A DNA stretch of 64,000 nt from Streptomyces coeruleorubidus (GCF_008705135.1 NZ_CP023694.1:1488001-1552000), one strand, 5' to 3'. Counted from the stretch's first letter, positions 6,353 to 15,152 are shown. Program-made: numbers and translations. Notes: generated by a model not told the origin, from the sequence alone.

Positions 6353-6720
6353 GCCTGGTTCTCCTTGATGGCGGCGAGGCGGTTGCGCATCTCCTCGACG
6401 GCGGCCGTGTACTTCTTCAGCTGGGCGAGGTAGGCGTCGGCCTGCTCGATGGTCTCCAGGTCGAACCCGCGGTCCGAGTTGCCGATGGCGATGCACGACC
6501 ACTCCGGGTTGTTGGAGTGGTCGACCAGGTGCGTGGACAGCAGCGGCTCGGCGTACTGCGGGCGCGCCCCGGGCGGGGCCGGCACGTTGACCTCCTCGCC
6601 ACGGTGGAAGAAGTCCTCCGTGCCGATCCACGGGTCTTCCGAGTGGTCGATGACGCACCACGCCGGGCAGTCGACCGTGGTGGGGGCACTTGCGATGCGA
6701 CCTGCGGTGGTGATGCTCAT
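6349..6720 (-). CDS. DUF6907-like protein
   Basis: 123 residues. After a short leader it has DCPAWCVIDHSEDP, the Cys/His signature of small actinobacterial proteins grouped as DUF6907. It continues with HLVDHSNNPEWSCIAIGNSDRGFDLETIEQADAYLAQLKKY and a C-terminal coiled helix. Function unknown; metal binding is likely. Codons 5-8 contain a perfect copy of the array core (6699-6708). ATGA overlaps join it to both neighbours. Confidence 0.75.
   Translation of the reverse strand: MSITTAGRIASAPTTVDCPAWCVIDHSEDPWIGTEDFFHRGEEVNVPAPPGARPQYAEPLLSTHLVDHSNNPEWSCIAIGNSDRGFDLETIEQADAYLAQLKKYTAAVEEMRNRLAAIKENQA
6699..6708 (+). repeat. Array core GACCTGCGGT inside a coding start
   Basis: A perfect 10-mer core lies within the first codons of the DUF6907-like gene (encoding TAGR on the minus strand). 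GATG occurs on both sides but there is no phased word set. Confidence 0.6.
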
Positions 6721-6899
6721 TTCGACTCCGTTCCGAGGATCCGGTCGAGCAGGGCGGAGAAGAGGCGGGCGCCGTACCTGTCGTCCGTGGCGCGGGCCAC
6801 GATGAGGAGATCGGCGACCCGGCCGGCGGGCGGCAGCGGGCGGGCCTTCATGCCCGTCACGGCCGCGTACTCCGTCGGGCGGTGGACGAGCGCGCTCAT
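6717..6899 (-). CDS. Small protein, function unknown
   Basis: 60 residues, MSALVHRPTEYAAVTGMKARPLPPAGRVADLLIVARATDDRYGARLFSALLDRILGTESK. No recognised motif. Both ends overlap neighbouring genes by 4 bp (ATGA), so it is very likely translated by coupling. Confidence 0.65.
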   Translation of the reverse strand: MSALVHRPTEYAAVTGMKARPLPPAGRVADLLIVARATDDRYGARLFSALLDRILGTESK

Positions 6900-7186
6900 G
6901 CGGTCAGCTCCCAGTTCTCCGGCCGGAAGGTGGCCAGCAGCAGCCACACCAGCGGCCACGGCAGGGCCGCGCCCTTGGCGAGGTTGCAGCGCTCGCAGGC
7001 GAGCACGAGGTTGTCGACGTCCCACCCGGGCCAGATCCAGTGCGGGACGTAGTGGTCGAGGGTCTTGCGCCGCATCGGCCGCTTCTTGAAGTTGCGGCGG
7101 CAGTAGAAGCAGCGGCGCCCGTCACGGGCGGCCAGGTGGCACTGGAAGAACGCCCGCAGCTCCGGGTCGATGTCCGGCCTGCTCAC
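6896..7186 (-). CDS. HNH endonuclease
   Basis: 96 residues from GTG. FYCRRNFKKRPMRRKTLDHYVPHWIWPGWDVDNLVLACERCNLAKGAALP gives the HNH fold: paired Cys (CxxC-like and CERC) for the structural zinc, the DHYVP catalytic His, and N in VDNLVLAC...CNLAKG. In phages such nucleases often sit next to terminase and help packaging. No terminase is seen here, so the role is open. It overlaps the neighbouring genes by 4 bp. Confidence 0.85.
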   Translation of the reverse strand: MSRPDIDPELRAFFQCHLAARDGRRCFYCRRNFKKRPMRRKTLDHYVPHWIWPGWDVDNLVLACERCNLAKGAALPWPLVWLLLATFRPENWELTA

Positions 7187-7500
7187 CGCGCGGCCTCCGT
7201 CCTCGGCAGGTCGAACGGGTACGGCAGGCTGGGGCCGCCCTTCCAGCGGAAGGAGTACTGCAGCCACGCCTCCCGGACCGCGTCCAGGCACCGGCGGTAG
7301 TCGCCCTCGTCGTCCCGGGAGCCGGCCAGGATCTCCTGCCGCCACGTCGCGAGGACGACGAGCAGCTGCTCGACGTACTCCTGCGGGATGTCCGGGTCGG
7401 AGTTGTCGGGGTTGGACGGGCCGTCGGGCCCGTACTCCAGCTCGAACAGCGTGTCGCTGTCGAGGCCCTCGAAGCGGGCCGCGTAGTCGATGGCGCTCAC
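7183..7500 (-). CDS. Phage-associated protein, function unknown
   Basis: 105 residues from GTG, acidic: MSAIDYAARFEGLDSDTLFELEYGPDGPSNPDNSDPDIPQEYVEQLLVVLATWRQEILAG and a C-terminal RRCLDAVREAWLQYSFRWKGGPSLPYPFDLPRTEAAR. The body is probably helical. No family is recognised. Stop and start overlap the HNH gene and the upstream 240-residue gene. Confidence 0.7.
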   Translation of the reverse strand: MSAIDYAARFEGLDSDTLFELEYGPDGPSNPDNSDPDIPQEYVEQLLVVLATWRQEILAGSRDDEGDYRRCLDAVREAWLQYSFRWKGGPSLPYPFDLPRTEAAR

Positions 7501-8219
7501 CGCTGGTACCCCCTCAGCCGGTCCGCCTCGTTCGCCAGCCGGTACAGCTCCCCGGCGTACAGGCCCACCCGGGCGGCCAGCTCCCGCGTCTCCTGCGGGT
7601 CCAGGCCCGCGGGGAGGTCATCGACGTCGACCAGCGGGAACGGCTCCGGCCGCAGCTCCGAGAACGGGCCCCGGCTGAGCCGAGCAGCCAGCAGCTGGTA
7701 GCCGTCGAACTCCAGCGCCACCGGGCGGCCGGTGTGGGTGATGTCCGCGAAGTGCGACACCGGGTCGCCCTCGTGGCCAACGCACCACTCCGGCTCCGGC
7801 ACGGTCACCTCGCCCCGGTCGACAGTCTGCAGCGTCACCGTGCCCTCACCGCGGCGCGGCTCCTGCACCGGCAGGGGCGGAGTAGCCGCGAAGGCCCGAT
7901 CGACGGCCACCCCGAGCAGGTCCATGGCCCGCTGCTGCTCGGGCGGGAACACCGTCCGCTCGTTCGCCTCCATCAGGTGGTCCAGCTCGATGATGGCTTC
8001 GGCGGCCAACTGACCCTCGACCTCCCGGCGCACCTCGTCGTCCGTGAGGGACTCCGGGGTACGGTCCGCGCCGAGGCCGGCGAAGCTCATCGCCAGAGCG
8101 GTCAGCAGCTGGGTGCGGGTCAGCGCGAACGCCACCCGCACCACAGCCACGGCCGGCTCCAGCTCGTCGACACCGCCCTGCACCTCGAACGGGCCGAAGA
8201 CGGGAAGGTGCTCGTTCAC
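7497..8219 (-). CDS. Phage-associated protein, function unknown
   Basis: 240 residues from GTG, acidic (DELEPAVAVVRVAF, SLTDDEVRREVEGQLAAEAIIELDHLMEANERTVFPPEQQRAMDLL). The C-terminal half holds EWCVGHEGDPVSHFADITHTGRPVALEFDGYQLLAARLSRGP, with a CxxH pair recalling the DUF6907-like protein downstream, and ends in a long helix. Cytoplasmic, no signal or TM. No confident family. Confidence 0.7.
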   Translation of the reverse strand: MNEHLPVFGPFEVQGGVDELEPAVAVVRVAFALTRTQLLTALAMSFAGLGADRTPESLTDDEVRREVEGQLAAEAIIELDHLMEANERTVFPPEQQRAMDLLGVAVDRAFAATPPLPVQEPRRGEGTVTLQTVDRGEVTVPEPEWCVGHEGDPVSHFADITHTGRPVALEFDGYQLLAARLSRGPFSELRPEPFPLVDVDDLPAGLDPQETRELAARVGLYAGELYRLANEADRLRGYQR

Positions 8220-8656
8220 GCCTGCTCCCGGTCCATGTGGGCCACGAGGTCCCGCACAACGGCGAGGCGCTCGATGGGGGACTGGCCGAGGGGGACGACG
8301 ACGAGACGCAGACTGTCCTTGCGGACCATCGCGAACGCCTTGAAGGCTTCGCGCATCTTCGGGTCGAGGGTGGAGGCGTCCCACTCCTCCATCTCGACCT
8401 CGTGCTCGGCGAGCAGGGCGCGCAGCGTCTCACGGGCCTCCTGCTCGTCGGCGAGGCGCTCGAACGCGGCCAGACGGGCGTGGGCGTCGGCGACCATCTC
8501 CCGCAGGCGGGCCGGGGACACCTCGTCGAGGTCGCCCTGGTGGTGGTCGGTGGACGCGATGAGCGTCAGTTCGCCGGTGTCGAGGTCGGTCATGACCTCG
8601 GCCTCAAGGATGAGGCTCACGGCGCGTTCGGGCGTGCTGATGGCAGAATGCTGCAC
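8216..8656 (-). CDS. First gene of the small phage operon, coiled-coil protein
   Basis: 146 residues from GTG with AGGAGACC upstream. An N-terminal beta-like part (AVSLILEAEVMTDLDTGELTLIASTDHH) precedes a long helix (SPARLREMVADAHARLAAFERLADEQEARETLRALLAEHEVEMEEWD). Function unknown. It leads a series in which seven genes overlap by about 4 bp, so all are probably co-translated. Confidence 0.7.
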   Translation of the reverse strand: MQHSAISTPERAVSLILEAEVMTDLDTGELTLIASTDHHQGDLDEVSPARLREMVADAHARLAAFERLADEQEARETLRALLAEHEVEMEEWDASTLDPKMREAFKAFAMVRKDSLRLVVVPLGQSPIERLAVVRDLVAHMDREQA

Positions 8657-8752
8657 AGCGGTCTCCTGGTGTCTCAGGTAGATCCGTCAGGCCCTGGGCA
8701 GGTGCTGGTAACACCCGCTTAGGGCCGCCCCCATTTCGGGGGCCGATGACTC

Positions 8753-8782
8753 CATCTAACAGCACCCGTTCCTACTTAGCAA
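8753..8782 (-). promoter_or_regulatory. Putative sigma70-type promoter of the small phage operon
   Basis: On the minus strand TTGCTA and TAGATG are separated by 18 bp, about 100 bp upstream of the first start at 8656. GCACCCGT/ACGGGTGC (8761-8790) forms an inverted repeat around the -35 and could be an operator. GGTGCTGGTAACACC lies downstream at 8702. Confidence 0.5.
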
Positions 8783-8820
8783 CACGGGTGCGGGGGGAAT
8801 TCGGAGCGTGACTACCCCGG

Positions 8821-8940
8821 GTGGACGTCACGCCCGTCTCACATCCGTCTCACGGACGGGCGCACGTCGACACACCTACAGGCGCCGTGACCTGCGGTTT
8901 CTCACATCGCATGGACGGCGCAGACCTCACATGGACGGGT
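8821..8940. repeat. Outlying array half-module next to purB, words CTCAC and GGACGG, with intact core
   Basis: The core GACCTGCGGT is at 8889-8898. CTCAC occurs at 8838, 8849, 8901 and 8926 and GGACGG at 8854, 8913 and 8933. Only one orientation is seen, consistent with a half-module. The copy lies directly in front of purB, so it either marks the prophage edge or shows that these units also occupy chromosomal promoters. Confidence 0.65.
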
Positions 8941-8957
8941 AGTAAACTCCGTACACG
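8938..8957 (+). promoter_or_regulatory. purB: Possible -10 of a leaderless purB transcript
   Basis: TAGTAA at 8940-8945 lies 11 bp before the GTG at 8957 and no SD is visible, which fits a leaderless mRNA. No convincing -35 is present in the repeat sequence upstream. Confidence 0.35.
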
Positions 8958-10399
8958 TGACTTCCGCTCCCGCCAAGCCCCGCATCCCGAACGTCCTCGC
9001 CGGACGCTACGCCTCCGCCGAGCTCGCCACGCTCTGGTCGCCCGAGCAGAAGGTGAGGCTGGAGCGGCAGCTCTGGCTCGCCGTGCTGCGCGCCCAGAAG
9101 GACCTCGGGATCGAGGTGCCGGACGCGGCGCTCGCCGACTACGAGCGTGTGCTCGACACCGTCGACCTGGCCTCCATCGCCGAGCGCGAGAAGGTCACGC
9201 GCCACGACGTGAAGGCGCGGATCGAGGAGTTCAACGACCTCGCCGGGCACGAGCACGTGCACAAGGGCATGACCTCCCGAGACCTCACCGAGAACGTCGA
9301 GCAGCTTCAGATCCGCCTCTCGCTGGAGCTGATGCGCGACCGCACGGTGGCGGTCCTGGCCCGCCTGGGCAAGCTGGCCGGCGAGTACGGCGAGCTGGTC
9401 ATGGCCGGCCGTTCGCACAACGTCGCCGCGCAGGCCACCACCCTCGGCAAGCGCTTCGCGACCGCCACCGACGAGCTGCTCGTCGCCTACGGCCGGGTCG
9501 AGGAGCTGCTGGGCCGCTACCCGCTGCGCGGCATCAAGGGCCCGGTCGGCACCGCGCAGGACATGCTGGACCTGCTGGGCGGGGACGCCGCGAAGCTCGC
9601 CGAGCTGGAGCAGCGGATCGCCACGCACCTGGGCTTCTCGCAGGCGTTCACGTCGGTCGGCCAGGTCTACCCGCGCTCGCTCGACTACGAGGTCGTGACG
9701 GCGCTGGTGCAGGTGGCGGCCGCGCCGTCGTCGCTGGCGAAGACGGTCCGGCTGATGGCCGGGCACGAGCTGGTCACCGAGGGCTTCAAGCCGGGTCAGG
9801 TCGGCTCCTCAGCGATGCCGCACAAGATGAACACCCGCTCCTGCGAGCGCGTCAACGGCCTGATGGTGATCCTGCGCGGCTACGCCTCGATGACCGGCGA
9901 GCTGGCGGGCGACCAGTGGAACGAGGGCGACGTGTCCTGCTCGGTGGTGCGGCGGGTCGCGCTGCCGGACGCGTTCTTCGCGCTGGACGGTCTGCTGGAG
10001 ACGTTCCTGACGGTGCTCGACGAGTTCGGCGCGTTCCCGGCGGTCGTGGCGCGGGAGCTGGACCGCTACCTGCCGTTCCTGGCGACCACCAAGGTGCTGA
10101 TGGGTGCCGTGCGCGCGGGCGTGGGCCGCGAGCTCGCGCACGAGGCGATCAAGGAGAACGCCGTGGCCTCCGCGCTCGCGATGCGCGAGCAGGGCGCCGA
10201 GCGCAACGAGCTGCTCGACAAGTTGGCCGCCGACGCGCGCATTCCGCTCGACCGTGCCGAGCTGGACGCGCTGATGGCCGACAAGCTGTCCTTCACGGGT
10301 GCCGCGGGTGACCAGGTCGCCGCCGTCGTCGCCCGGGTCGAGGAGATCGTGAAGCAGCACCCCCAGGCCGCGGGCTACACGCCCGGCGCGATCCTCTGA
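8957..10399 (+). CDS. purB: Adenylosuccinate lyase
   Basis: 480 residues. Cleaves adenylosuccinate to AMP and SAICAR to AICAR plus fumarate in purine synthesis, in the cytoplasm as a tetramer. The fumarase/aspartase signature SSAMPHKMN is near residues 283-291. HDVKARIEEFNDLAGHEHVHKGMTSRDLTEN carries the substrate-binding His/Thr-Ser part, and AGRSHNVAAQATTLGKR the general-acid region. Length is normal. The GTG start has no SD (possibly leaderless). mug follows after 13 bp, probably in one transcript. It is the first clearly chromosomal gene after the left phage-like segment. Confidence 0.97.
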   Translation: MTSAPAKPRIPNVLAGRYASAELATLWSPEQKVRLERQLWLAVLRAQKDLGIEVPDAALADYERVLDTVDLASIAEREKVTRHDVKARIEEFNDLAGHEHVHKGMTSRDLTENVEQLQIRLSLELMRDRTVAVLARLGKLAGEYGELVMAGRSHNVAAQATTLGKRFATATDELLVAYGRVEELLGRYPLRGIKGPVGTAQDMLDLLGGDAAKLAELEQRIATHLGFSQAFTSVGQVYPRSLDYEVVTALVQVAAAPSSLAKTVRLMAGHELVTEGFKPGQVGSSAMPHKMNTRSCERVNGLMVILRGYASMTGELAGDQWNEGDVSCSVVRRVALPDAFFALDGLLETFLTVLDEFGAFPAVVARELDRYLPFLATTKVLMGAVRAGVGRELAHEAIKENAVASALAMREQGAERNELLDKLAADARIPLDRAELDALMADKLSFTGAAGDQVAAVVARVEEIVKQHPQAAGYTPGAIL

Positions 10400-10412
10400 C
10401 GCGCCGCGCACG

Positions 10413-10958
10413 ATGCCCCGTTTCACCCCCGAGGAGCTCGAGGCCGCCCGCGACCGTGTCGTGCCGGACGTGGTCGCGGACGGTCTGCGGGTGCTGTTCT
10501 GCGGCATAAATCCCGGTCTGATGACGGCCGCGACGGGCCATCACTTCGCCCGTCCCGGCAACCGCTTCTGGCCGGTGCTGCACCGCTCCGGGTTCACGCC
10601 GCGGCTGCTGACGCCGTCCGAGCAGCAGGAACTGCTGTCGTACGGGCTCGGCATCACCAATGTCGTGGCGCGGCCGACCGCTCGGGCCGACGAGCTGAGC
10701 GCCGAGGAGTACCGGGAGGGCGGGCGGCTGCTCGCGGTGAAGGTGGGGCGGCTGCGGCCGCGCTGGCTGGCCGTGGTCGGAGTGACCGCCTACCGTGCCG
10801 CGTTCGACGACCGGAAGGCCCGGGTCGGGCCGCAGTCGCGGATGATCGGGGACACGCGCGTGTGGGTGCTGCCCAATCCGAGCGGGCTGAACGCCCACTG
10901 GACGGCCGAGACGATGGCCGAGGAGTTCGCGCGGCTGCGGGAAGCCGCCGGGGGCTGA
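10413..10958 (+). CDS. mug: G/T(U)-mismatch DNA glycosylase
   Basis: 181 residues. Removes uracil or thymine opposite guanine in base-excision repair. The two uracil-glycosylase superfamily motifs are present: GINPG (residues 31-35, the Mug/TDG form of motif 1, with catalytic Asn) and NPSGLNAH (about 155-162, DNA wedge loop). PGNRFWPVLHRSGFTPR between them is also conserved in Mug. It lies immediately downstream of purB on the same strand. Confidence 0.92.
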   Translation: MPRFTPEELEAARDRVVPDVVADGLRVLFCGINPGLMTAATGHHFARPGNRFWPVLHRSGFTPRLLTPSEQQELLSYGLGITNVVARPTARADELSAEEYREGGRLLAVKVGRLRPRWLAVVGVTAYRAAFDDRKARVGPQSRMIGDTRVWVLPNPSGLNAHWTAETMAEEFARLREAAGG

Positions 10959-10962
10959 CCTT

Positions 10963-11394
10963 CTACGGCGGGTCCGTCTCCGTGACCAGGGCCAGCAGTT
11001 GGACCACCTGCGATGTGTCGCGGTCGGTGACCGCCACGGCGACCCAGCGGCCGGTGCCCTCCACCTTCCACAGGTACGCGACGCTCGCGCGCTCGCTCAA
11101 CTCGGCCCACGGCCGGGGTATCTCCTCCCGCTCGGTGCGCAGCAGGACGGTCCGCAGGTTGTAGGGGGGCGTGTCGCCCCAGCGCGAGGCGAGGAGTTCG
11201 TAGACGGCGTCCCGGTCCTTCTCGTACTGGTCGATCGTCACCGCGCGGAGCGCCGGGTCGTCGTCGCCCGCGGCGTCTAACACCGCGGTGTGCTGACCGG
11301 GGCCGGAAACGCCGACGTCCGACGGGCCGTGCTCCGCCGGAAAGGGGCGGTAGCACAGCTCGTCGATGAGGGCGATGTGCTGTGCGATGTTCAT
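10963..11394 (-). CDS. Hypothetical protein
   Basis: 143 residues, no signal or TM. Begins MNIAQHIALIDELCYRPFPAEHGP and has DQYEKDRDAVYELLASRWGDTPPYNLRTVLLRTEREEIPRPWAELSERASVAYLWKVEGTGRWVAVAVTDRDTSQVVQLLALVTE. This looks like a small alpha/beta protein of a type common in Streptomyces; I do not know its function. It converges on mug, the stops being 4 bp apart. Confidence 0.75.
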   Translation of the reverse strand: MNIAQHIALIDELCYRPFPAEHGPSDVGVSGPGQHTAVLDAAGDDDPALRAVTIDQYEKDRDAVYELLASRWGDTPPYNLRTVLLRTEREEIPRPWAELSERASVAYLWKVEGTGRWVAVAVTDRDTSQVVQLLALVTETDPP

Positions 11395-11460
11395 GGCTCC
11401 AGTAAACCCGCCGCCACTGACACTTGGCGGGGCGTCACCCCTGTTCCGGCCGTGCTCCGG

Positions 11461-12186
11461 TCAGGCGTCCCGGCGGCGCAGGCTCCACGCTCCCGCCAGC
11501 AGGGCGGCCGCCGCCCAGAGCGCGGTCACCGCGAGCCCCGACCACGGCCCGAGGGTGCCGTCGTACGTCTCCCTCAGGACCAGCTGTCCCGCCTTGTCGG
11601 GCAGGAAGTCGGCGACCGTGCCCGTCGCGTCGCCGATCACGAACGACACGACGAGGATGAACGGGATCAGCAGGGACAGCGTGGCCACGCCGCTGCGCAG
11701 CAGGGCGGCGAGTCCGGCGGCGAACAGGGCCATCAGCATGAGGTAGACGCCGCAGCCCACGACGCCGCGCACCTGCTCGCCGGTGCCGAGCCCGTCGGCC
11801 GCCGGGCCGAGCCCCGCCCGTGCCACGAGGAGGGCGGCGAGGGCGGTCACCAGTCCCACCAGCAGAGCCGGTACGGCGATGACGGCCGCCTTGGCCGCGA
11901 ACCACCGGCCGCGCCGCGGAACCGCGGCCAGCGAGAGCCGGAGCGCGCCCGACCGGAACTCCGACGACACGGCCATGGCCCCGAAGGAGACAGCCGCGAT
12001 CTGCCCCGGCACGACACCGGACAGGGCCGTGAACAGCGGGTCGAATCCGGGGTCCGACGTCCCGGAGACACCGGCGATCGCGGAGAACGCCGTGGTCGCG
12101 GCGAACAGGCCCAGGAGGGCTCCCGGGAGCGAGCGGAGTGTACGGATCTTCAGCCACTCGGAGCGCAGGACGGGGGTGAGTTCCAT
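11461..12186 (-). CDS. ABC transporter permease (bacitracin/ABC-2 type)
   Basis: 241 residues with about six hydrophobic segments, starting MELTPVLRSEWLKIRTLRSLPGALLGLF, the usual N-terminus of ABC-2 permeases in Streptomyces. The start has AGGAGG upstream. It begins 2 bp after the ATPase stop, so both form an exporter. The divergent histidine kinase and response regulator may control it, as in antibiotic-resistance modules. The substrate is not predictable. Confidence 0.85.
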   Translation of the reverse strand: MELTPVLRSEWLKIRTLRSLPGALLGLFAATTAFSAIAGVSGTSDPGFDPLFTALSGVVPGQIAAVSFGAMAVSSEFRSGALRLSLAAVPRRGRWFAAKAAVIAVPALLVGLVTALAALLVARAGLGPAADGLGTGEQVRGVVGCGVYLMLMALFAAGLAALLRSGVATLSLLIPFILVVSFVIGDATGTVADFLPDKAGQLVLRETYDGTLGPWSGLAVTALWAAAALLAGAWSLRRRDA

Positions 12187-12188
12187 GG

Positions 12189-13109
12189 TCAGGCCTCCTG
12201 GGGCTGCGTGGTGAACTCGGCTTCGGCCGACGTGAGGTCGAAATAGGCCTGTTCCAACGTGCCCTCCTCGGCCGCGAGTTCGAGGACCGGCACACCCGCG
12301 GCGGAGGCGACGCGGCCGATGTCGTCCACGCGCGCGTGGTGCACGGTCCAGTGCCCGTCCACGTGTTCCACGGCGTCGTGACCGTGCCGGGCGAGAGCGC
12401 TGCGGAGGGCGGCGGGGTCGGATGTGCGGATACGTACGCTGGGCTGTACGCGCGCGTCGATGAAGTCCCGCATCGGGGTGTCGGCCAGCAGCCGGCCCCG
12501 GCCGAGGACGACGAGGTGGTCCGCGAAGGACGCGGTCTCGTTCATCAGATGGCTGGAGACCAGGACCGTGCGGCCCTCCCCCGCGAGCCGGCGCAGCAAC
12601 TGCCGGATCCACACGATGCCTTCGGGGTCGAGACCGTTGGACGGCTCGTCCAGCATGACCACCTCGGGATCGCCCAGCAGGGCGGCGGCGATGCCGAGGC
12701 GCTGGCGCATGCCCAGGGAGTACGTCCGCACGCGGCGCCGGGCCACCGACGCCAGGCCGGTTTCCTCCAGCACCTCGTCGACCCGCCGGTCCGGGATGCG
12801 GTTGCTGGCCGCCAGGACGCGGAGGTGGTCGCGGGCGGTGCGGGAGCCGTGCGCGGCCTGCGCGTCGAGCAGGGCGCCCACCTGGCGCAGGGGTTCGCGC
12901 AGCGTCGGGTAGGCGCGGCCGCCGAGGGTGGCGGTACCGGCGGTCGGCCGGTCGAGGCCGAGCACCAGCCGCATGGTGGTGGACTTCCCGGCGCCGTTGG
13001 GGCCGAGGAAGCCGGTGACGCGGCCGGGCAGGACGCGGAAGGTGAGGCCGTCCACGGCCCGTTTGCCGCCGTACTCCTTGGTGAGGTCCTGGACTTCGAT
13101 GCTGGTCAT
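12189..13109 (-). CDS. ABC transporter ATP-binding protein (BcrA-like)
   Basis: 306 residues. Walker A GPNGAGKST at 36-44, signature YSLGMRQRLGIA and Walker B VVMLDEPSNGLDP, then the switch His in SSHLMNE. The C-terminal extension (about 220-306, TSDPAALRSALARHGHDAVEHVDGHW) is typical of the BcrA/DrrA exporter ATPases. It pairs with the permease that starts 2 bp downstream. A longer open frame upstream overlaps the kinase gene and is not used. Confidence 0.9.
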   Translation of the reverse strand: MTSIEVQDLTKEYGGKRAVDGLTFRVLPGRVTGFLGPNGAGKSTTMRLVLGLDRPTAGTATLGGRAYPTLREPLRQVGALLDAQAAHGSRTARDHLRVLAASNRIPDRRVDEVLEETGLASVARRRVRTYSLGMRQRLGIAAALLGDPEVVMLDEPSNGLDPEGIVWIRQLLRRLAGEGRTVLVSSHLMNETASFADHLVVLGRGRLLADTPMRDFIDARVQPSVRIRTSDPAALRSALARHGHDAVEHVDGHWTVHHARVDDIGRVASAAGVPVLELAAEEGTLEQAYFDLTSAEAEFTTQPQEA

Positions 13110-13217
13110 GGCAGCAGCGTGGCCGATGGTCCGGGGTTCGGGCCTCCCCCGGCGGTGGAGATCGTCTCCCCCGTGCGGGGGAGGCTCGTTGTCAGTGGCG
13201 GCTGGCACGATGGCGCA

Positions 13218-14387
13218 ATGGTCCGCATGCTGCGCCCGTTGACGCGGGCGGTGACGTACACGCGGTGGCTGCATCTGTCCATGGCCATCGTGTGGCCGTC
13301 CCTGTGGCTGTTCATCGACGAGGCGTGGTGGACCGTGGGTACGGCGACCGTGCTGCTCGGGCTGGCGGGCCTCGTCCCCGCCACGCGGGTCGTGGAGGGG
13401 TTCCAGGCCCGGCTGCTGCTGACCGGCCACAGGGACGGCGGCGAGCCCCCGGAGATCATGGTTACCCCCTCGGCCACCTGGAGCGACCGCGGCCGGGTGG
13501 TGGTATGGCTGGGGGCGCGGCTGTTCCTCGGCGCCCTGGTGTCGCATCTCTGCGCCCAGCTCCTCTTCCTCGCGGTGGACCTGGTGTCGACGGCGGTCAG
13601 TGACGAACGTGCCGGCGGCGCCTGGCTTCCCGTCGAAGGCGGGCACGCGTGGCACGCCCTGTTCGCGCCCCTGCCCCTGATCCTGGGGGCCGCGGTCGTC
13701 GTCGGTTCGGGGCACCTCATCACCCGCATCGCCCTGCGCCTGCTCGGCCCGTCACCCGCGGAGCGTCTCGCGGCGCTGGAGGAGCGCACCGAACAGCTCC
13801 TGGAACGCACCCGTATCGCCCGCGAGTTGCACGACTCCATCGGCCACGCGCTCACGGTCGCCGTCGTGCAGGCGGGGGCCGCGCGGGCGGCCGGTGATCC
13901 CGCCTTCACCGACCGGGCGCTGAGCGCCATCGAGGACACCGGCCGGGCCGCCCTGGAGGACTTGGAGCGGGTGCTCGGTGTCCTGCGCGAGTCGGAGAAA
14001 CCCGTGAGCAGCCGGCCGACCCTGGCGGACGCCGACCGCCTGCTGGAGTCCGCGCGCGCCTCCGGGGCGAAGGTCGACGCCGAGGTGACCGGCCCGGTGG
14101 ACACGGTGCCCGGGCCGGTGTCCCGGGAGGGTTACCGGATCCTCCAGGAGGCGCTGACCAATGTGCTGCGGCACGCCGGGGCCGTTCCCGTACGGGTCCG
14201 TGTGCGTGTCGCCGCCGACACGCTCGTCCTCGCGATACGCAACCCGCTCACCGAGCCGATATCCGGGCCCGGGCGCGGCAGCGGTCTGCGCGGCATACGC
14301 GAGCGCGCCGCGCTGCTCGGCGGGCTGGCGCGGACCGGCCCCGACGAAGGTGACTGGCAGGTCCATGTCGAGCTGCCGTTGAGTTGA
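13218..14387 (+). CDS. Sensor histidine kinase (NarL/DesK-type)
   Basis: 389 residues. N-terminal half membrane-embedded (hydrophobic segments around residues 20-60 and 95-165). HisKA_3 dimerisation box [14 protein letters not shown] has the phospho-His near 205, and a HATPase_c domain follows ([12 protein letters not shown] as N box, [16 protein letters not shown] as G box). It overlaps the response regulator region, so the pair is co-transcribed. Start chosen at the ATG before the first TM; the SD is weak. It likely senses envelope stress or an antibiotic and is divergent from the ABC exporter. Confidence 0.88.
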   Translation: MVRMLRPLTRAVTYTRWLHLSMAIVWPSLWLFIDEAWWTVGTATVLLGLAGLVPATRVVEGFQARLLLTGHRDGGEPPEIMVTPSATWSDRGRVVVWLGARLFLGALVSHLCAQLLFLAVDLVSTAVSDERAGGAWLPVEGGHAWHALFAPLPLILGAAVVVGSGHLITRIALRLLGPSPAERLAALEERTEQLLERTRIARELHDSIGHALTVAVVQAGAARAAGDPAFTDRALSAIEDTGRAALEDLERVLGVLRESEKPVSSRPTLADADRLLESARASGAKVDAEVTGPVDTVPGPVSREGYRILQEALTNVLRHAGAVPVRVRVRVAADTLVLAIRNPLTEPISGPGRGSGLRGIRERAALLGGLARTGPDEGDWQVHVELPLS

Positions 14388-14401
14388 TCTACGCTGGTCC
14401 G

Positions 14402-15064
14402 ATGCCGGTCACCGTTCTCCTCGTCGACGACGAACCCCTGGTGCGCGCGGGTCTGCGGGCCGTGCTGGAGGCCCAGCCCGACATCGAGGTGGTCGGGGAG
14501 GCCGCGGACGGGGCGTCGGTGATCCCGCTCGTGCGGCGGCTGCGGCCCGACGTCGTCGCCATGGACGTACGGATGCCGCTGCTGGACGGGATCGAGGCCA
14601 CCCGGGCGCTGCTGCGGACGGTCGACGAGCCGCCGAGGATCCTCGTGGTGACGACGTTCGAGAACGACGAGTACGTGTACGAGGCGCTGCGGGCGGGCGC
14701 CGACGGGTTCCTGCTGAAGCGGGCCCGGCCGGCCGAGATCGTGCACGCGGTGCGGCTGATCGCCGAGGGCGAGTCGCTGCTGTTCCCGGCCTCGGTACGG
14801 CAACTGGCCGCCGAGTACGGCGACGACGGCGGGAACCGGGCCGCGCGGGCGGCGATGGAGCGGGCCCAGCTGACCGAGCGGGAGGGCGAGGTGCTGCGGC
14901 TGATGGCACGGGGCCTGTCCAACGCGGAGATCGCCGCCCGGCTGGTCGTGGGCACCGAGACGGTGAAGTCGCACGTGAGCGCCGTACTGGCGAAGCTGGG
15001 GGCAAGGGACCGCACGCAGGCGGTGATCGCGGCGTACGAGTCGGGGTTCGTGGCACCGGGCTGA
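14402..15064 (+). CDS. NarL/LuxR-type response regulator
   Basis: 220 residues. Receiver domain 1-120 with DDEP acidic pocket, phospho-acceptor D55 (MDVRMP), T in VVTTF and K in LLKRA. LuxR HTH at about 155-215 ([43 protein letters not shown]). Cognate partner of the kinase just upstream. A TTG overlapping the kinase stop (14384) is an alternative start; the ATG gives the normal receiver length. Confidence 0.92.
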   Translation: MPVTVLLVDDEPLVRAGLRAVLEAQPDIEVVGEAADGASVIPLVRRLRPDVVAMDVRMPLLDGIEATRALLRTVDEPPRILVVTTFENDEYVYEALRAGADGFLLKRARPAEIVHAVRLIAEGESLLFPASVRQLAAEYGDDGGNRAARAAMERAQLTEREGEVLRLMARGLSNAEIAARLVVGTETVKSHVSAVLAKLGARDRTQAVIAAYESGFVAPG

Positions 15065-15152
15065 TCGGCGGGGGCCGGTGCCTGCCCCTCGCCGGGGTCC
15101 GCCGCGCCGAGTACGATCCGGCCAACACGCGCACGAGCTGGGAGGACGGACG

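Noticed and set aside
12336..13217. Extended N-terminus of the histidine kinase
   Set aside because: The extra 294 codons run antisense to the ABC ATPase gene; kinase homology begins at the ATG at 13218.
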